Positions 21,056 through 31,235 of a stretch of DNA of 31,235 nt are shown piece after piece (the stretch's first letter is position 1; every line of letters starts with the position of its first letter). The notes under the pieces are model-generated. The model saw nothing but the letters and a program-made list of their open reading frames with translations, made no database searches and was not told the origin of the DNA. This DNA is from Saccoglossus kowalevskii (lineage: Eukaryota > Hemichordata > Enteropneusta > Harrimaniidae). The translations under genes and the position numbers were made by a program. The DNA is taken from NCBI RefSeq assembly GCF_000003605.2, contig NW_003137821.1:1532977-1564211 (forward strand), in the 5' to 3' direction.

Positions 21056-21418
21056 AAGCTTTTTGATAATGTTCTAATGTAGAATGCATCCAACCAGCAC
21101 GCCGTATCATTTAATGTCCTCTATAGTACACAACACATCCTGCAATACTTATGTGTGATATCGAATTCATTTGCATGTACATGGTTTGTCGTATATAAAC
21201 TCATGGCAAATACATTAACACTAGTATTAATATATGTTGTTCAATATATTTTATAAGTTATTACACCTGTTATAATGCAATTCGTATGTGCCCAATTAAT
21301 TTGCATATCTGTGAATATTCATGCAATAAATTTACTGTTATGATAAACGTTTGCAGCATGCTACTATTTATAGCAGGATATAATATGCATGCGCTTATTT
21401 ATATTTATATTTATAAAA

Positions 21419-21568
21419 AAGGAAAGTACGGGCTCGCTTGCATATTGTTCAATGTGTTCTGCTCGATTTATGTGATATCGAAGTGTCCATATTATTCAAT
21501 GTGTACAACTAACACCATATTCCTGTATGGACTGTATATATGGTACATATACACATATGGTTATTGAG
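21419..21568 (+). other. Candidate 5' untranslated exon of gene 3 (tentative)
   Basis: Copy B equivalent of 9452-9601, ending in GAG|GTAAGA with the GT at 21569-21570. Splicing to the acceptor at 23536 would remove about 1.97 kb. A TATA-like TATATAAAC near 21193 is present here and missing in copy A. The open frame at 21286-21567 that ends here is not preserved in copy A, so it is not treated as coding. Confidence 0.25.
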
Positions 21569-23525
21569 GTAAGAATATTGTAATATATTCCACAAATCCC
21601 CACGCATCATGGGGATACTAGGATTTCGAGGGTCATATGCATATACAATCCTTTCATATCATACTGAGCGGTAGAAATATTGGTAATAATGTAAAGGCAT
21701 TTGAAAGACTGTTTGAATTTCGAATAATACTTTTCAGTTTTTATTTTTTTAAATATTGTTTGTCCCAGTGAATACAATGCATGTTGAAGCAGAAATTAAA
21801 TTCTATAATTAGGACTGCATGGCAAGCCGTGTAGTAATAAATGGACTGTGTGGCACATTCATATAGATTTATATTTTGTGTACGTATCTGTTACTTTCAA
21901 CAACAATAATGTAACAATTATTTTTGCAGCCCAAAACGCAAAACTGAAAAAACAATAATCAAGATGACATCATTCAAGCGATGTTTGTGATGATGGTCAT
22001 CACGACATGTGGGTTCATCAGTACAATACTTCTTTACGACCAAACTCTTTATGATGTAATACACCTATACTTTTGTTAACAATAATAGTAGTACGAAAAG
22101 TGAAAATAAAACAATCAACATGATAAAAAAACACTGGCAGAATCTGGTTGTATGACATGTTTGTATCTAAGCTACAATTCAAACAAATGTGACGATCCTG
22201 TGACAATTATTTTTTTTCTCAAAATATTGTGACATAACATATGAGCTGAATTCGTTAATCCACAGCGAAAAAGGAACTAGCCTCAGGTCACAGTTGAAAG
22301 TGATCACCATATGGACTTATACAAGGGTGGTCAAAATACTTACTCTGATGCTTTGATCCTGGCAATATAATTCTGCACACGTAACATTAAGTGACTATTA
22401 TTGGTGTCAGCTACTATAGAGACATGACCAGTTTCCAAGATTAATATTTTCATGATAAAATCGTGTGTTCAATATTTTATTACAATGCGAAAAACAAAAC
22501 ATGCACTGAATCTAAGTTTTCAGGAGATGCAAGTCTTGTAATAGTAGCATGCTATGTCTCACTTAGAGAAACACTTGTCTGAATCACTTGACTTCACTGT
22601 TGCTATCTTGGTGATATAACATTAAATATTGTGTGCACGTGCTGTTAATGATCAAATGTGATGGAGGTATAATCATATGTAGGTGGTGCCTATGACAATC
22701 TTTTGACAAAAATATTTCGCGCTAGTCTTTAGTGAAGCTAATTACTGAACTGAGAGAAATATTATTTAAACAATTCCCATTCATTCTACTACGGGATGAT
22801 TCTCACGATTTTCCGGGATATGTCCCCAGGACAGAATACGTCACGCTAGAGCTAAAAATAAGGATAATCAAAGGTTAAAACATATTTAAATTGGTTGACT
22901 GACAATGCGCATTACTGATGTTACTGGTTGAACAACTAAGTTAGTGAATCAACAGATGGAGACCCTGAAAATGCAGAGTTGTTTGCTTTTTTTGCGTCTA
23001 AACGTAATATGTTCCATACTTTCAAAACTCGTCAATTACAAGATAATTGTATGGTTACTATTGTGCCGGTGGCTCATGAAAATCGTAAATGATATGCTGA
23101 AAGAACATAATACATATATATATTTGACTAAATTAGATGCAGGAGTATTCACGGAATTATTGTAAATAGTATCAATCTGTTTACCTACGTATCGTATCGA
23201 TGACTGTGAAATAATGGATAACCAATTAGGGCATATGAGTCTAAGAGCTAACTGAATCTCGCCATTCCTGCTCTCGTTTTCAACGAAAACAGTGATCAAC
23301 AATTTGAATTGGCTTAACAGATTGGCAACTGACAATAAAACATAAACATATCAACAGTATATCAAGGACTTAGCGATTAAGCACCGAGTACAAAAACAGT
23401 ACGTAATCACTGTTCTTAGAAATGAGTATAGAAAATATCGACACTACCAACAATTTGAGGGATCACTGAAATTAAGAAAAATGTAGTAACGTAGATCTAA
23501 ATGAATACCTAAAAATGTTGTTATG

Positions 23526-23536
23526 TTTTTTCGCAG
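23526..23536 (+). promoter_or_regulatory. Probable 3' splice site ahead of gene 3
   Basis: TTTTTTCGCAG followed by the same leader as gene 2 (ATAACAAAGAATCACTCACG). The leader to the ATG at 23569 is 32 bases, six fewer than in gene 2 because of a small deletion just before the start codon. Confidence 0.65.
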
Positions 23537-23568
23537 ATAACAAAGAATCACTCACGCTCAGTTTTTGA

Positions 23569-24582
23569 ATGATGGCGATAGGAGGACGTCAACACACGGT
23601 TTCGTCATTTGATACAGAAAATGAGAATACGGAATGCCCCTCACAAATAATACAGAAGAAACACCCATCATACTTGTGCACGCACAGTGGAATGTTACTC
23701 GCATTTACTGCCAGCGGTTTATTCTCTATGAGTTACGTATGTGCCAAGCTAGTTACCACAGTTCATCCCTTCGAGGTGCCGTTAATCCGCTTTACATTTG
23801 CATTGGCGTATGTTATCCCGTTGATGCTATACAAGAACGTAGACTTTTGCGAATTCAGAGACATTCAATACATATGGTTTATTTTATCATGTGTATCGAT
23901 TAGTGCTGGGTTTGTGTGTTCATTTATTGCCATTAGTATGATACCTGTTGGGAATGTTGTTGTCCTTAACTCTATTCGCCCCATTACCACAGCGTTTATG
24001 AGCTGTTGTTGTTTATCAGAATCTGTCACATGGCTTGACTTTGTACTGGGATTTGTCAGCATATTAGGCATCGCTGCAATAACAAAACCAGAGTTTATAT
24101 TTGGTAATTTATTGTATAATGAGTCCAGAACTAGTGGACATTATGTACTCGGTAATTGTACGGCCATTGCAGTCGCATTGTTTTCGTCACTGGCATTCGT
24201 TTCTATGCGAAAATTGGGAAAGAAAGTTAATGTATTAACAATTATATTTTACTCCTCTTTGTGCGGTGTTGTTATCACCTCAATTCCTTTGTACATTATG
24301 AACAGATTTTCACTACCATCATCGCTCATTGAGTTGCAATACGTGGTTGTTACCGTTCTCTGTAGTCTTCTGGCACAATTGGTATTCCTGAAATCTCTGC
24401 AAAATGAGAAGGCTACTGTTGTAGCGATTATACGAACAATGGACATTGTATTTTCGTGCATTTTAGAATATATATGTTTAGGACATCAACCTGATTGGAC
24501 TGATATTGGGGGCGCTGTGCTTATTATAATATCGTCTATTGGTGTTATGATACAAAAAATGTACGTTGGAAAACCACATTGA
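23569..24582 (+). CDS. EamA/DMT-superfamily transporter, SLC35G1-like (gene 3)
   Basis: A complete 337-residue protein, co-linear with gene 2 without any indel, again with about ten membrane segments in two EamA repeats. An in-frame TGA lies directly before the ATG, which fixes the start. By eye there are about 37 amino-acid differences from gene 2 against about 20 silent changes, with about nine of the replacements packed into residues 42-76 (helices 1 and 2). Conserved marks include VTTVHPFEVPLIR, MIPVGNVVVLNSIRP, GIAAITKPEF and EKATVVAIIRTMDIVFSCIL. In some places it keeps the gene 1 state (LAFTASGL, PLMLYKNV, a Gln in helix 8), in others gene 2 does (VSIVGI, the Trp before helix 8), so both copies have changed. 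Substrate unknown. Confidence 0.92.
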   Translation: MMAIGGRQHTVSSFDTENENTECPSQIIQKKHPSYLCTHSGMLLAFTASGLFSMSYVCAKLVTTVHPFEVPLIRFTFALAYVIPLMLYKNVDFCEFRDIQYIWFILSCVSISAGFVCSFIAISMIPVGNVVVLNSIRPITTAFMSCCCLSESVTWLDFVLGFVSILGIAAITKPEFIFGNLLYNESRTSGHYVLGNCTAIAVALFSSLAFVSMRKLGKKVNVLTIIFYSSLCGVVITSIPLYIMNRFSLPSSLIELQYVVVTVLCSLLAQLVFLKSLQNEKATVVAIIRTMDIVFSCILEYICLGHQPDWTDIGGAVLIIISSIGVMIQKMYVGKPH

Positions 24583-24790
24583 TTGTCATGCTCGTCAGTT
24601 TTACAGGAAACTCGACCATTTTCAACCACAAGCATAATTATTCATTATAGATGAACAGACACGGCAACAAAACAACTTTAGTTGTATGTAAAAGAGAGTG
24701 AGATATTTCTGTGAAATTAACCATGTTAAATTAAAATTAATTTGCTTACAATGGTTTACTTTCTTAATGCAATTATTTTGTCATCCATGT
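24583..24790. other. 3' flank of gene 3
   Basis: AT-rich sequence matching the gene 2 3' flank, with one deletion of about 85 bases relative to it. No AATAAA lies near the stop codon. Confidence 0.4.
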
Positions 24791-24850
24791 GTGACCGACC
24801 AGCTAGATGTCATCCGATATATCATGACTTCCAAAGTGTTTTTTTATATC
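24791..24850 (-). repeat. Right inverted-repeat arm around gene 3 (degraded)
   Basis: Starts GTGACC, repeats GACC once (a 4-base duplication), then AGCTAGATGTCATCCGATA as in the other arms. A deletion of about 12 bases follows after CCGATAT, then CCAAAGTG and TTATATCG. It is clearly the same repeat as 13129-13212 but more eroded. Confidence 0.75.
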
Positions 24851-24857
24851 GTATATA

Positions 24858-25157
24858 GGCAGTTAGTAAGATGATGTTTGGAATATTTGCGAAATGATGT
24901 GAGAGTGGTGTTGCAAGTCGCTGTAGGTAGTGTACCAAAATGTTCTGTTTTTATACAAGTACTGCTGCATCCAAACAATGCTCATCAACTAACTTGTATA
25001 GTAGATAAAAAAATTATTACGTTATTTATAAAACTTCCTTCGCAGAAAATTACTATTTTTGTTGAGATATGCCGTATATTAGTATATTGCCGTTTTTGGT
25101 GTTTGTGCTCATTGAAGTAAGTAACAAATAAAAATGTTCAGGGAATATATAAATACA
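24858..25157. other. Unassigned sequence between the inverted-repeat arm and the copy B LTR
   Basis: Absent from copy A, together with the first 400 bases of the LTR, which suggests a single deletion of about 700 bases in A. An 80-codon open frame (24878-25120) has no recognised domain and no second copy, so it is not called as a gene. Confidence 0.4.
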
Positions 25158-26677
25158 TGAAGCAATAATCGTCAATTCTAAAAGCTGAAACAATGTTTAT
25201 TTCAGACGCAGAGCTGAATGTACCCCATTGAAAGTAACATTGTATGTAAACCATATATTATCATAGATTAATTAGATAGAGGTGTATTGTTCCACGTTAA
25301 AGATAGTAGCCTGAAGAATGTTATGCACGTAGAGCTTCAAAAATACCAATCTGTCAGCAGTGATTGGTATGATAGCTTCATCTTTTCTATTTATGAGAGT
25401 TCTAAAGAAGAAGAAAGATAAAATGCCTTTGAGATTAGATATATTTTCTTTTTTTAAAATGACCACTTATATCAAATACATATATACAAAGTCAAGCAAA
25501 ATGTTCGTATGCGTAAGCATTTCAAACAATTGTTTTACTTGTTTCATTGGACCGTGAAATTTCCCGGATGTTACTATTCTAAACCTTCATGTGAAAGTGA
25601 AAACATGTATGCATATTGGAATATGACAATACTGTAAAACATATTTTAATAAAAGAACAGCATTTTGATAAGAAAAATGAAAACGTTAGATAAAAACGTG
25701 TAAACGCACTTTACAGTCATCGTCGTAGCGCCACTTATGCGAATCTCATATGGGCAAAAATGGCGATTTTATATGTTGCGCAAATTAACGTGTACAATCT
25801 GAGAGGTTACCAAAATTTAATTTTATTGGTGATTAGAAAACCGTATAGAACTGTGAGAAAATCCATGTTTATCAAATGCTATGAATGTGCAGCACGATGA
25901 CAACCGCCCTTTAAATGAATATGACAATATAGAAAAACATATTTATTAAAGAAACTGCATTTTGGTAAAGGTGACGTAAGACTATAATGTGTTAACTTGG
26001 GTGCCAGTATTGTGTTTGTGAAAATTAAATTACTTGACAGTTGACACTGATGGTGTGTATTTGTTCTGTGTAATATATTGTGAACAAAATGTTGGCTGAT
26101 AACAGGTTCAACCAAAAAGACGTGTTCGTTAGTTCATCACAGATAGTCAAGTTTTATTCATTCGAACGCTCACCTGAGATAAATCCACGCTGTCTTATAC
26201 TCTTATTCGCTCTTTCTCTTTACAAATTCTACAATAAAACCAATCAGCCAACCGCTGCTGTCATTGACACAATCACGTGATTACCAGGAATATGTCTTCC
26301 GATTAATGAATTGAGAAATTCCCACTACAGAATAAATTAGTGTATAAAATGCTTAACCGTGAGACACATCGCTGCACTGTCCCACAGTAGTTGAATATAG
26401 CAGTGATGCTAGTGCTCTTGTCCACACGGTTATGAAGATAACACCGATCCAAAAGAAATGTATTGCAGTGTCATAAACAATAAAGCGGTTGCTCTCTGTT
26501 GTGGTAACAATAGGTTGATATTAATTGCCTCATATCATAATGTATTTCTGAAATCACATTAACTGCAAAAAAAATTCTAGATTATTATGGCAATACAATA
26601 TACAAATATTAGATTCAGTTCTAAGAATCATTCGGACAGTCAGATTGAATGATGGCTTGCAAATTTGCTTAACACTA
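25158..26677 (+). repeat. BEL/Pao 5' LTR, copy B
   Basis: About 1.5 kb, starting near TGAAGCAATAATCGTC and ending near GCTTAACA (26674) or CACTA (26677), where similarity to the 27587-29060 LTR stops. It contains TATAAAA at 26343-26349 and AATAAA at 26479-26484, consistent with U3-R-U5 on the plus strand. Gag follows directly. The ends are of the TG...CA kind, but the exact boundaries are not certain because no target duplication is visible. Confidence 0.8.
26343..26349 (+). promoter_or_regulatory. LTR TATA box
   Basis: TATAAAA in the context GTGTATAAAATGC is kept in all three LTRs (14019-14025, 26343-26349, 28759-28765) and is followed 130-140 bases later by a polyadenylation hexamer in two of them. 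The third LTR has lost the hexamer (AAAAAA in its place). This is the clearest sign that these repeats are LTRs and of their orientation. Confidence 0.65.
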
Positions 26678-27581
26678 CTCGAGAAATTGTTTGTCTCTTA
26701 TACAAGTCATATATAGAGTACCAGCAACTCCTACCGCCCTCATCTAGAAGTGTAGTAGAATCTGAGTATGATGAAGAAGTTAAGAGAAAGGAACATTTGA
26801 TAAAAGATTTCATGATTACATGTTTCTAAGTGTGGATGGTGGAGCTTATGGTTTTCCACAATACACTAAGGTGCCAATGGTGCAAGCTGGCGAACCCACT
26901 AAAGTTCTTCCTTTCATGGTCTCTCAACATTTACATTCCCTCAAGAGAAATCTGAGTGAAATTGGTGAATTAATGGGAAGCAAGGCTGGTATTCAAGTGA
27001 TTGGTAGTCGCGAGTGCTCAAAGGAAAGAAACAAATCAAGTACTTACAAGTTTAGTTCAGCATCCAGAAAAGCAAAACTGAAACTTGCGAAAGCTCAGTG
27101 TGATTTGGAACTTTAACAAAAGGAACAACAAATTAAAGTTCAACAGCAGAAAAACGAGGCTGCGCTGACAAATATTTGAAGCCCAAAGAAAGGTATATGA
27201 GGCAGCATTTGTAGTGCGGAATATTGAAGGAGATTCAAATGCAATTTCAGATGTCCTTTCTGCTTTACAACAACAAACTAAATCAGAGGCAATTGATAAA
27301 TATTTCCAGTCATGCAAAGAATATGTACAACCGGTAGCACTTGAAAAACATGTTAAAGCAGCAAGAAAAGTTACTTTTTCACGCTTCTGTCAATGTGCAA
27401 CATAAGTCTTCGCAAGAACATTTATCCAATGTCGGAGAAATTGCTTCACAAAATGATTCATATAGTACTCCAGTTGATAAAGGTACAATCCATTCACAAG
27501 TCAGATGCAACAAATAGAGCGCATGATGCAGCATTCGTGTGAAACTATGAAAGTAGTAACAATTAATTTGAGCATGCCCAA
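26678..27581 (+). pseudogene. BEL/Pao gag fragment, copy B
   Basis: Same gag as 14362-15265 and better preserved at its start: one frame runs from 26820 to 27116 with LSVDGGAYGFPQYTKVPMVQ and a Lys-rich stretch, and ends in a private TAA after DLEL. The one-base frameshift before TGA 27177-27179 is the same as in copy A. Similarity to copy A ends at GCATGCCCAA (27581) and the 3' LTR begins within a few bases. The rest of gag and all of pol are missing. It is inert. Confidence 0.85.
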
Positions 27582-27586
27582 ATACG

Positions 27587-29060
27587 TGCAAAAATAATCG
27601 TCAATTCTAAAAGCTGAACAATGTTTTCGTACCAGACGCAGAGCTGAATGTACCCCATTGAAAGTTACATTGCATGTAATCCATATATTGTCATATATTA
27701 ATTAGATACAGGTACATTGTTACACGTTAGTACCAATCTGTCAGCAGTCATTGGTATAGTAGCGAACAAAGGAACACCATCTTCTCTATTTATGAGAGTT
27801 TGTAAATGCTTGTATATATCTAAAGAAGAAGAAAGATACCATGCCAAAATGTCACATCCCACAGAGAATAGATGGATTTTCTTTTATTAAAACGACCACT
27901 TAACATCACTGGTTAGCAAAGTTATGTATATTGTTCGTATGCGTAAGCATCTCAAACAATCGTTCTCTGTGTGGGCAATACATGTTTAATTGGACCGCGA
28001 AATTCCCCGGATGTTACTATTCTAAACCTGCGCGTGAAAGTGAAAACGTGTATGCATATTGAAATATGGAACAATTCGGCAAAATATATTTTAATAAAAA
28101 GAACAGCATTTTCATAAAAAATTAAGAAGTTAGATAAAAACGTGTAAACGCACTTAAACAGCAGTCAGCAGAGATTGGGATCTCATATGGGCAAAAAATG
28201 GCGACTTTGACTGAAGCGCAGACTAACGTGTACAAAATGAAATTTCATTTTATTGGTGATTAGAAGAGCGCATAAAACTGTGAGAAAATCCATATACAAA
28301 TACAAATGCTACAAATGCGCAGCACGAAGACAACCGTTCTTTAAATAAATATGACAATGCAGAACAAATATTAAAGAAACTGCACTTTGGCAAAGATGAT
28401 ATAAGACAAAAACGTGTTAACTTGGGTAGCAGTATTGTGTTTGTGAAAATTGTTTGTTCTAGACACCATTTGACAACTGGATAATAGTTGACACTGAACG
28501 TGTATATTTGTTCTGTGTGATATTTTGTGAACTAAGTGTGTTAACAGGTTCAACTCAAAACACGTGTTCATTAGTCCATGACAGATAGTCCAGGTTTATT
28601 CATTCAAACGCTCAGCTGAGGTAAACCCTCGCTGTCTCTTACTCTTCTTCTCTTTTTTGCAAACTCTACAATAAAACCAATTAGCGAATCGGTGCTTTCA
28701 CTGACACGATCACGTGATTAATGCATTGCGAAATTACCACTACATAATACACTTAGTGTATAAAATGCTTTAACCTTGAGACTCATTGCTGCAATATCTC
28801 ACAGTAGTTGAATATAGCAGTGATGATAGTGCTCGAGACGATTATGGAGATAATACCGATCCCAAAGAAATGTATTGCAGTGTCATAAACAAAAAAGTGG
28901 TTGCACATTCTTGATAATTATTGCCTCATAATATCATAATATATATAAAAAATTGACTGATATATTATTATGTCAATACAATATACAAGTATTAGATTCA
29001 GTTCTGCGAATCAATCGGACAGTCAGATTGAAATATGGCTTGAAAATTTGCTTTACACTA
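27587..29060 (+). repeat. BEL/Pao 3' LTR
   Basis: About 1.47 kb, same orientation as 25158-26677 and similar along its whole length, but more diverged from it (roughly 80-85% by eye) than the copy A LTR is. It starts TGCAAAAATAATCGTC and ends CTTTACACTA. It keeps the TATA box at 28759-28765 but not the AATAAA. Its right end marks the limit of retrotransposon-related sequence; nothing after 29060 matches copy A or B. Confidence 0.8.
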
Positions 29061-29379
29061 TTTTTATCCTATCATGATGTCAGCATCCTTTATTTCATGT
29101 TTTTGTCATATTACTTCAAACCCTGCAAATGAAAATATGCATGGAATCATGGGAAGAAACGGTGTGCATTGTGATAACTGTCATAAAGGTGATTGACATG
29201 TCATACTTGTTTTCAACTCTGGAAGGACAGTGGGTTCTACCAGGTGTGCTTGTAATTTACATGCCAAAGGGTGTTTACAACTTTGGAAAGAGAATTGGAA
29301 TCTACCAGGTGTGCTGTTATTTGCATAATAAAGGATCTTTATGATCCACTGAGTTGCCTACATGACACAGCTGCTAGCA
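29061..29379. other. Unassigned sequence with a 64-bp tandem duplication
   Basis: Two adjacent units with a period of 64 bases start at CAACTCTGG (29214) and CAACTTTGG (29278). Both include CTACCAGGTGTGCT and a TTTRCATR.CAAAGG-type end. Identity is about 75%. A 71-codon open frame (29129-29344) spans them but resembles nothing known. Confidence 0.6.
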
Positions 29380-29910
29380 AGATCACATTCTGATTGGTGT
29401 CCCTGAATCTGGGCCATTTACGCCTATAAATATAGACTGGGGACAGTTTGGGTCCATAATTTCAAGTTAGTATCCTGTGCGTTGCTGCTACGATATTGAG
29501 ACAAGTGATGCATCATTCTGTAAGACTAGTATGAACTGCTCTGGATTTCCTGCTTTCAGCGATGCCCTCCAGAATACCAGCATTCCTCTGCAAGCAAGAC
29601 ACCTGTAATTCTTCGTTGTTGTGTTGCAGAAGCCATTGACTGTCATCCATGTTTACATCCTGGAACTGTGAGTTATCACCAATGCACACTTCCCTAGGCA
29701 ATCCCCTATTTTAGTGAATTTATTAATTGTATTTTTCTGTGCTTTGTTTTGTGTAACTATTTTGAGAGGTATTAAAGCTAGGAGCTATGACTTGATATTT
29801 TGGTGTCTGTGTATTTCATTTCCAGTACTACTGTATTGTCTACCCCATACTAGCGGTATCATTTGCGATAAGCAGGCCTTGCACTGTGACAGTAACAATA
29901 CCAAACAATT
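29380..29910 (+). repeat. Left arm of a long inverted repeat
   Basis: Reverse complement of about 30565-31110, roughly 75% identical by eye with small gaps. Shared words in the complement sense include AATTCACTAAAATAGG, GCATTGGTGATAACTCACAG and TAGTACTGGAAAT. Near its outer end on the plus strand is CCTATAAATATAGACTGGGG, a good TATA box. The arm could be one LTR or transposon end; no protein domain is visible. Confidence 0.8.
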
Positions 29911-30564
29911 ATATGTTCTTATTTCATATTACATCGTAAGTGAAATATCACCTATTATTTTCTGGCAGGACAAGGCTTTTTTACTGTCAGAAACAATGTT
30001 CATATATATAGTCTTGTAGGCATGATCATGTACTAACCTGAGGTTCACCCTCGTTCTTAACTATGGTGCAAAATATACATGAACATGTATAATACCTAAT
30101 TTTATATTTGAAAAAAGTCATTTTGAGCTTGCTTAGTTGTCATGTGTTTGTCTTTGACTTGCCTTTTTGCAGCGACACTGGTAGTTTGTTTCGGACAATA
30201 CCTGACACTGAATATGTTTATTCATTCTATGTGATGCATTGCTCTTTTCATATGCCACAACTCCACCTTTAGCATTATGAAATATTGCAGCTTGAAAAAA
30301 TTCAGGTGTTATAGCTCTGCATTAACCACCCCTTGATTTACAACACATATATCACTGATCGAAACAGTTTAAACAGTTCTGGTAGTGATTTTGTATTAAG
30401 AATTATTGGCACTGGCTTCAGAAGTGGCATTTCATAACCCAAAAAGCCCAACGACCATGTCGCATCCTGATGTATAAAATAAATAAATATTATCTTCATT
30501 TTTAATGCAACAAATTTAATTATTTTTTTCATACACTGTTAATTATTTTTCCTAAGCCATTTGC
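29911..30564. other. Spacer of the long inverted repeat
   Basis: About 650 bases, AT-rich, without a credible coding region (longest frames about 60-100 codons, partly in the left arm). Weak similarity between the inner edges of the arms may extend a little further in. Confidence 0.4.
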
Positions 30565-31110
30565 AAACTGTCACAGTGTATGTCCTGCTTATTGATGTTG
30601 AGCGGTACACCCACGGAACTCACACGGGACAATTTTTTTTTCACTACTAGCATGGGGTAGATAAGGCAATAGTACTGGAAATTAAACACATACACACCAA
30701 AATATCTAAGTTAAAGGTCCTGGCTTTACTATTATTCAAATTAACAAAACACAGAATAATACAATGCAGAAATTCACTAAAATAGGTGATTGTCTAGGGA
30801 ACTGTGCATTGGTGATAACTCACAGTCCGAGAATGTAGAGGGCCGCTGTTATTCTGGAGTGCACCGCTGATAGCAGAAGATTGCAGAGGAGTTCATACAA
30901 GCCTCACAGAATGATGACTAAAACCTGTATCTCTTGTCTCACAATTTAGCAGCAGCAACACAGAGTACTCAATTGAAATGGTGGTCCCCAACTGTCCTCA
31001 ATCTAGCCTATTAAAGGGAATACATGGCCCAGGTTCAGGTACATCACATGGGCTTCCACAGGAGCCAATCCAAATGTGCTAGTAATAGCAGCTATCTCAC
31101 GATGACATGC
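30565..31110 (-). repeat. Right arm of a long inverted repeat
   Basis: Mirror of 29380-29910. Similarity begins at ACTGTCACAGTG (30574 region; its complement lies at about 29883-29896), passes through CATGGGGTAGA and AATTCACTAAAATAGG, and fades near 31110-31125. The TATA box of the left arm is changed here to TTTAATAGG in the complement. Confidence 0.8.
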
Positions 31111-31235
31111 AGACACTCACGACAAGTTAGTAGATTGCCAATTGCCTCTAATGTGTCATACGTAATTCACATTAAATTTAATGAGTGGAAACTAATATGT
31201 AAACGAAATCTTACCGGGCTTCTTGTATATGGCGT

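Larger units (their letters stand above)
18316..27581 (+). repeat. Segmental duplication, copy B
   Basis: Second copy of the 8200-15265 segment, same orientation. It differs by the 1.37-kb insertion at 18402-19767, an extra 415 bases (20641-21055), about 65 extra bases near 21170-21235, a single copy of the sequence that flanks the gap in A, a short AT tract, and about 700 bases at 24858-25564 that A lacks. Gene order and strand are otherwise the same: upstream block, transporter, inverted-repeat arm, LTR, gag. Confidence 0.93.

Noticed and set aside
21286-21567. 93-codon open frame in copy B
   Set aside because: Copy A has the same DNA but the frame is not kept, the composition is low-complexity, and a splice donor lies at its end. 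It is more likely untranslated.
24878-25120. 80-codon open frame between the inverted-repeat arm and the copy B LTR
   Set aside because: No recognisable domain, no second copy for comparison and no clear gene signals.
29513-29701. 62-codon minus-strand open frame in the left arm of the long inverted repeat
   Set aside because: The other arm has gaps and changes that break the frame, so it is not conserved as protein.

Overview
The window is AT-rich animal DNA. Three things point to a metazoan, probably a marine or other aquatic invertebrate: polytopic membrane-protein genes with intron acceptors, a mariner transposon, and BEL/Pao retrotransposon remnants (a group known only from animals). 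I cannot name the species. No rRNA, tRNA or CRISPR was found. All calls come from reading the sequence; identities and silent/replacement counts were made by eye.

Layout. 1-589 is unassigned. 590-1702 is a dead mariner transposon. 1703-5298 is non-coding, with a degenerate tandem duplication, a GAAT microsatellite and a near-palindrome. 5340-6332 is the first of three same-strand genes for EamA/DMT-type transporters resembling SLC35G1. 6333-8167 is non-coding. From about 8.17 kb to 29.06 kb the window is a tandem segmental duplication. Copy A (homologous part about 8200-15265) and copy B (about 18316-27581) each carry one transporter gene (11829-12842 and 23569-24582), its upstream intron-like sequence, a BEL/Pao LTR and a gag remnant. 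Copy A still has a decayed pol (to about 18127), hit by a 326-bp GC-rich MITE-like element. In copy B the retrotransposon is reduced to LTR-gag fragment-LTR. Copy B also carries a 1.37-kb insertion (18402-19767) with solo-LTR-like ends and a 55-bp minisatellite. 29061-31235 has no recognised gene but holds a long inverted repeat.

How it fits together. The only intact genes are the three transporters. The two 337-residue copies are about 89% identical and both are open, so the locus looks like a small, growing family of SLC35G1-like carriers. An 84-bp inverted repeat brackets the gene in copy A, and a degraded version brackets it in copy B. A frameshift shared by both gag copies shows that the retrotransposon was already dead before the segment was duplicated. 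A 105-N gap in copy A is flanked by an exact 95-bp repeat and is probably an assembly artefact.
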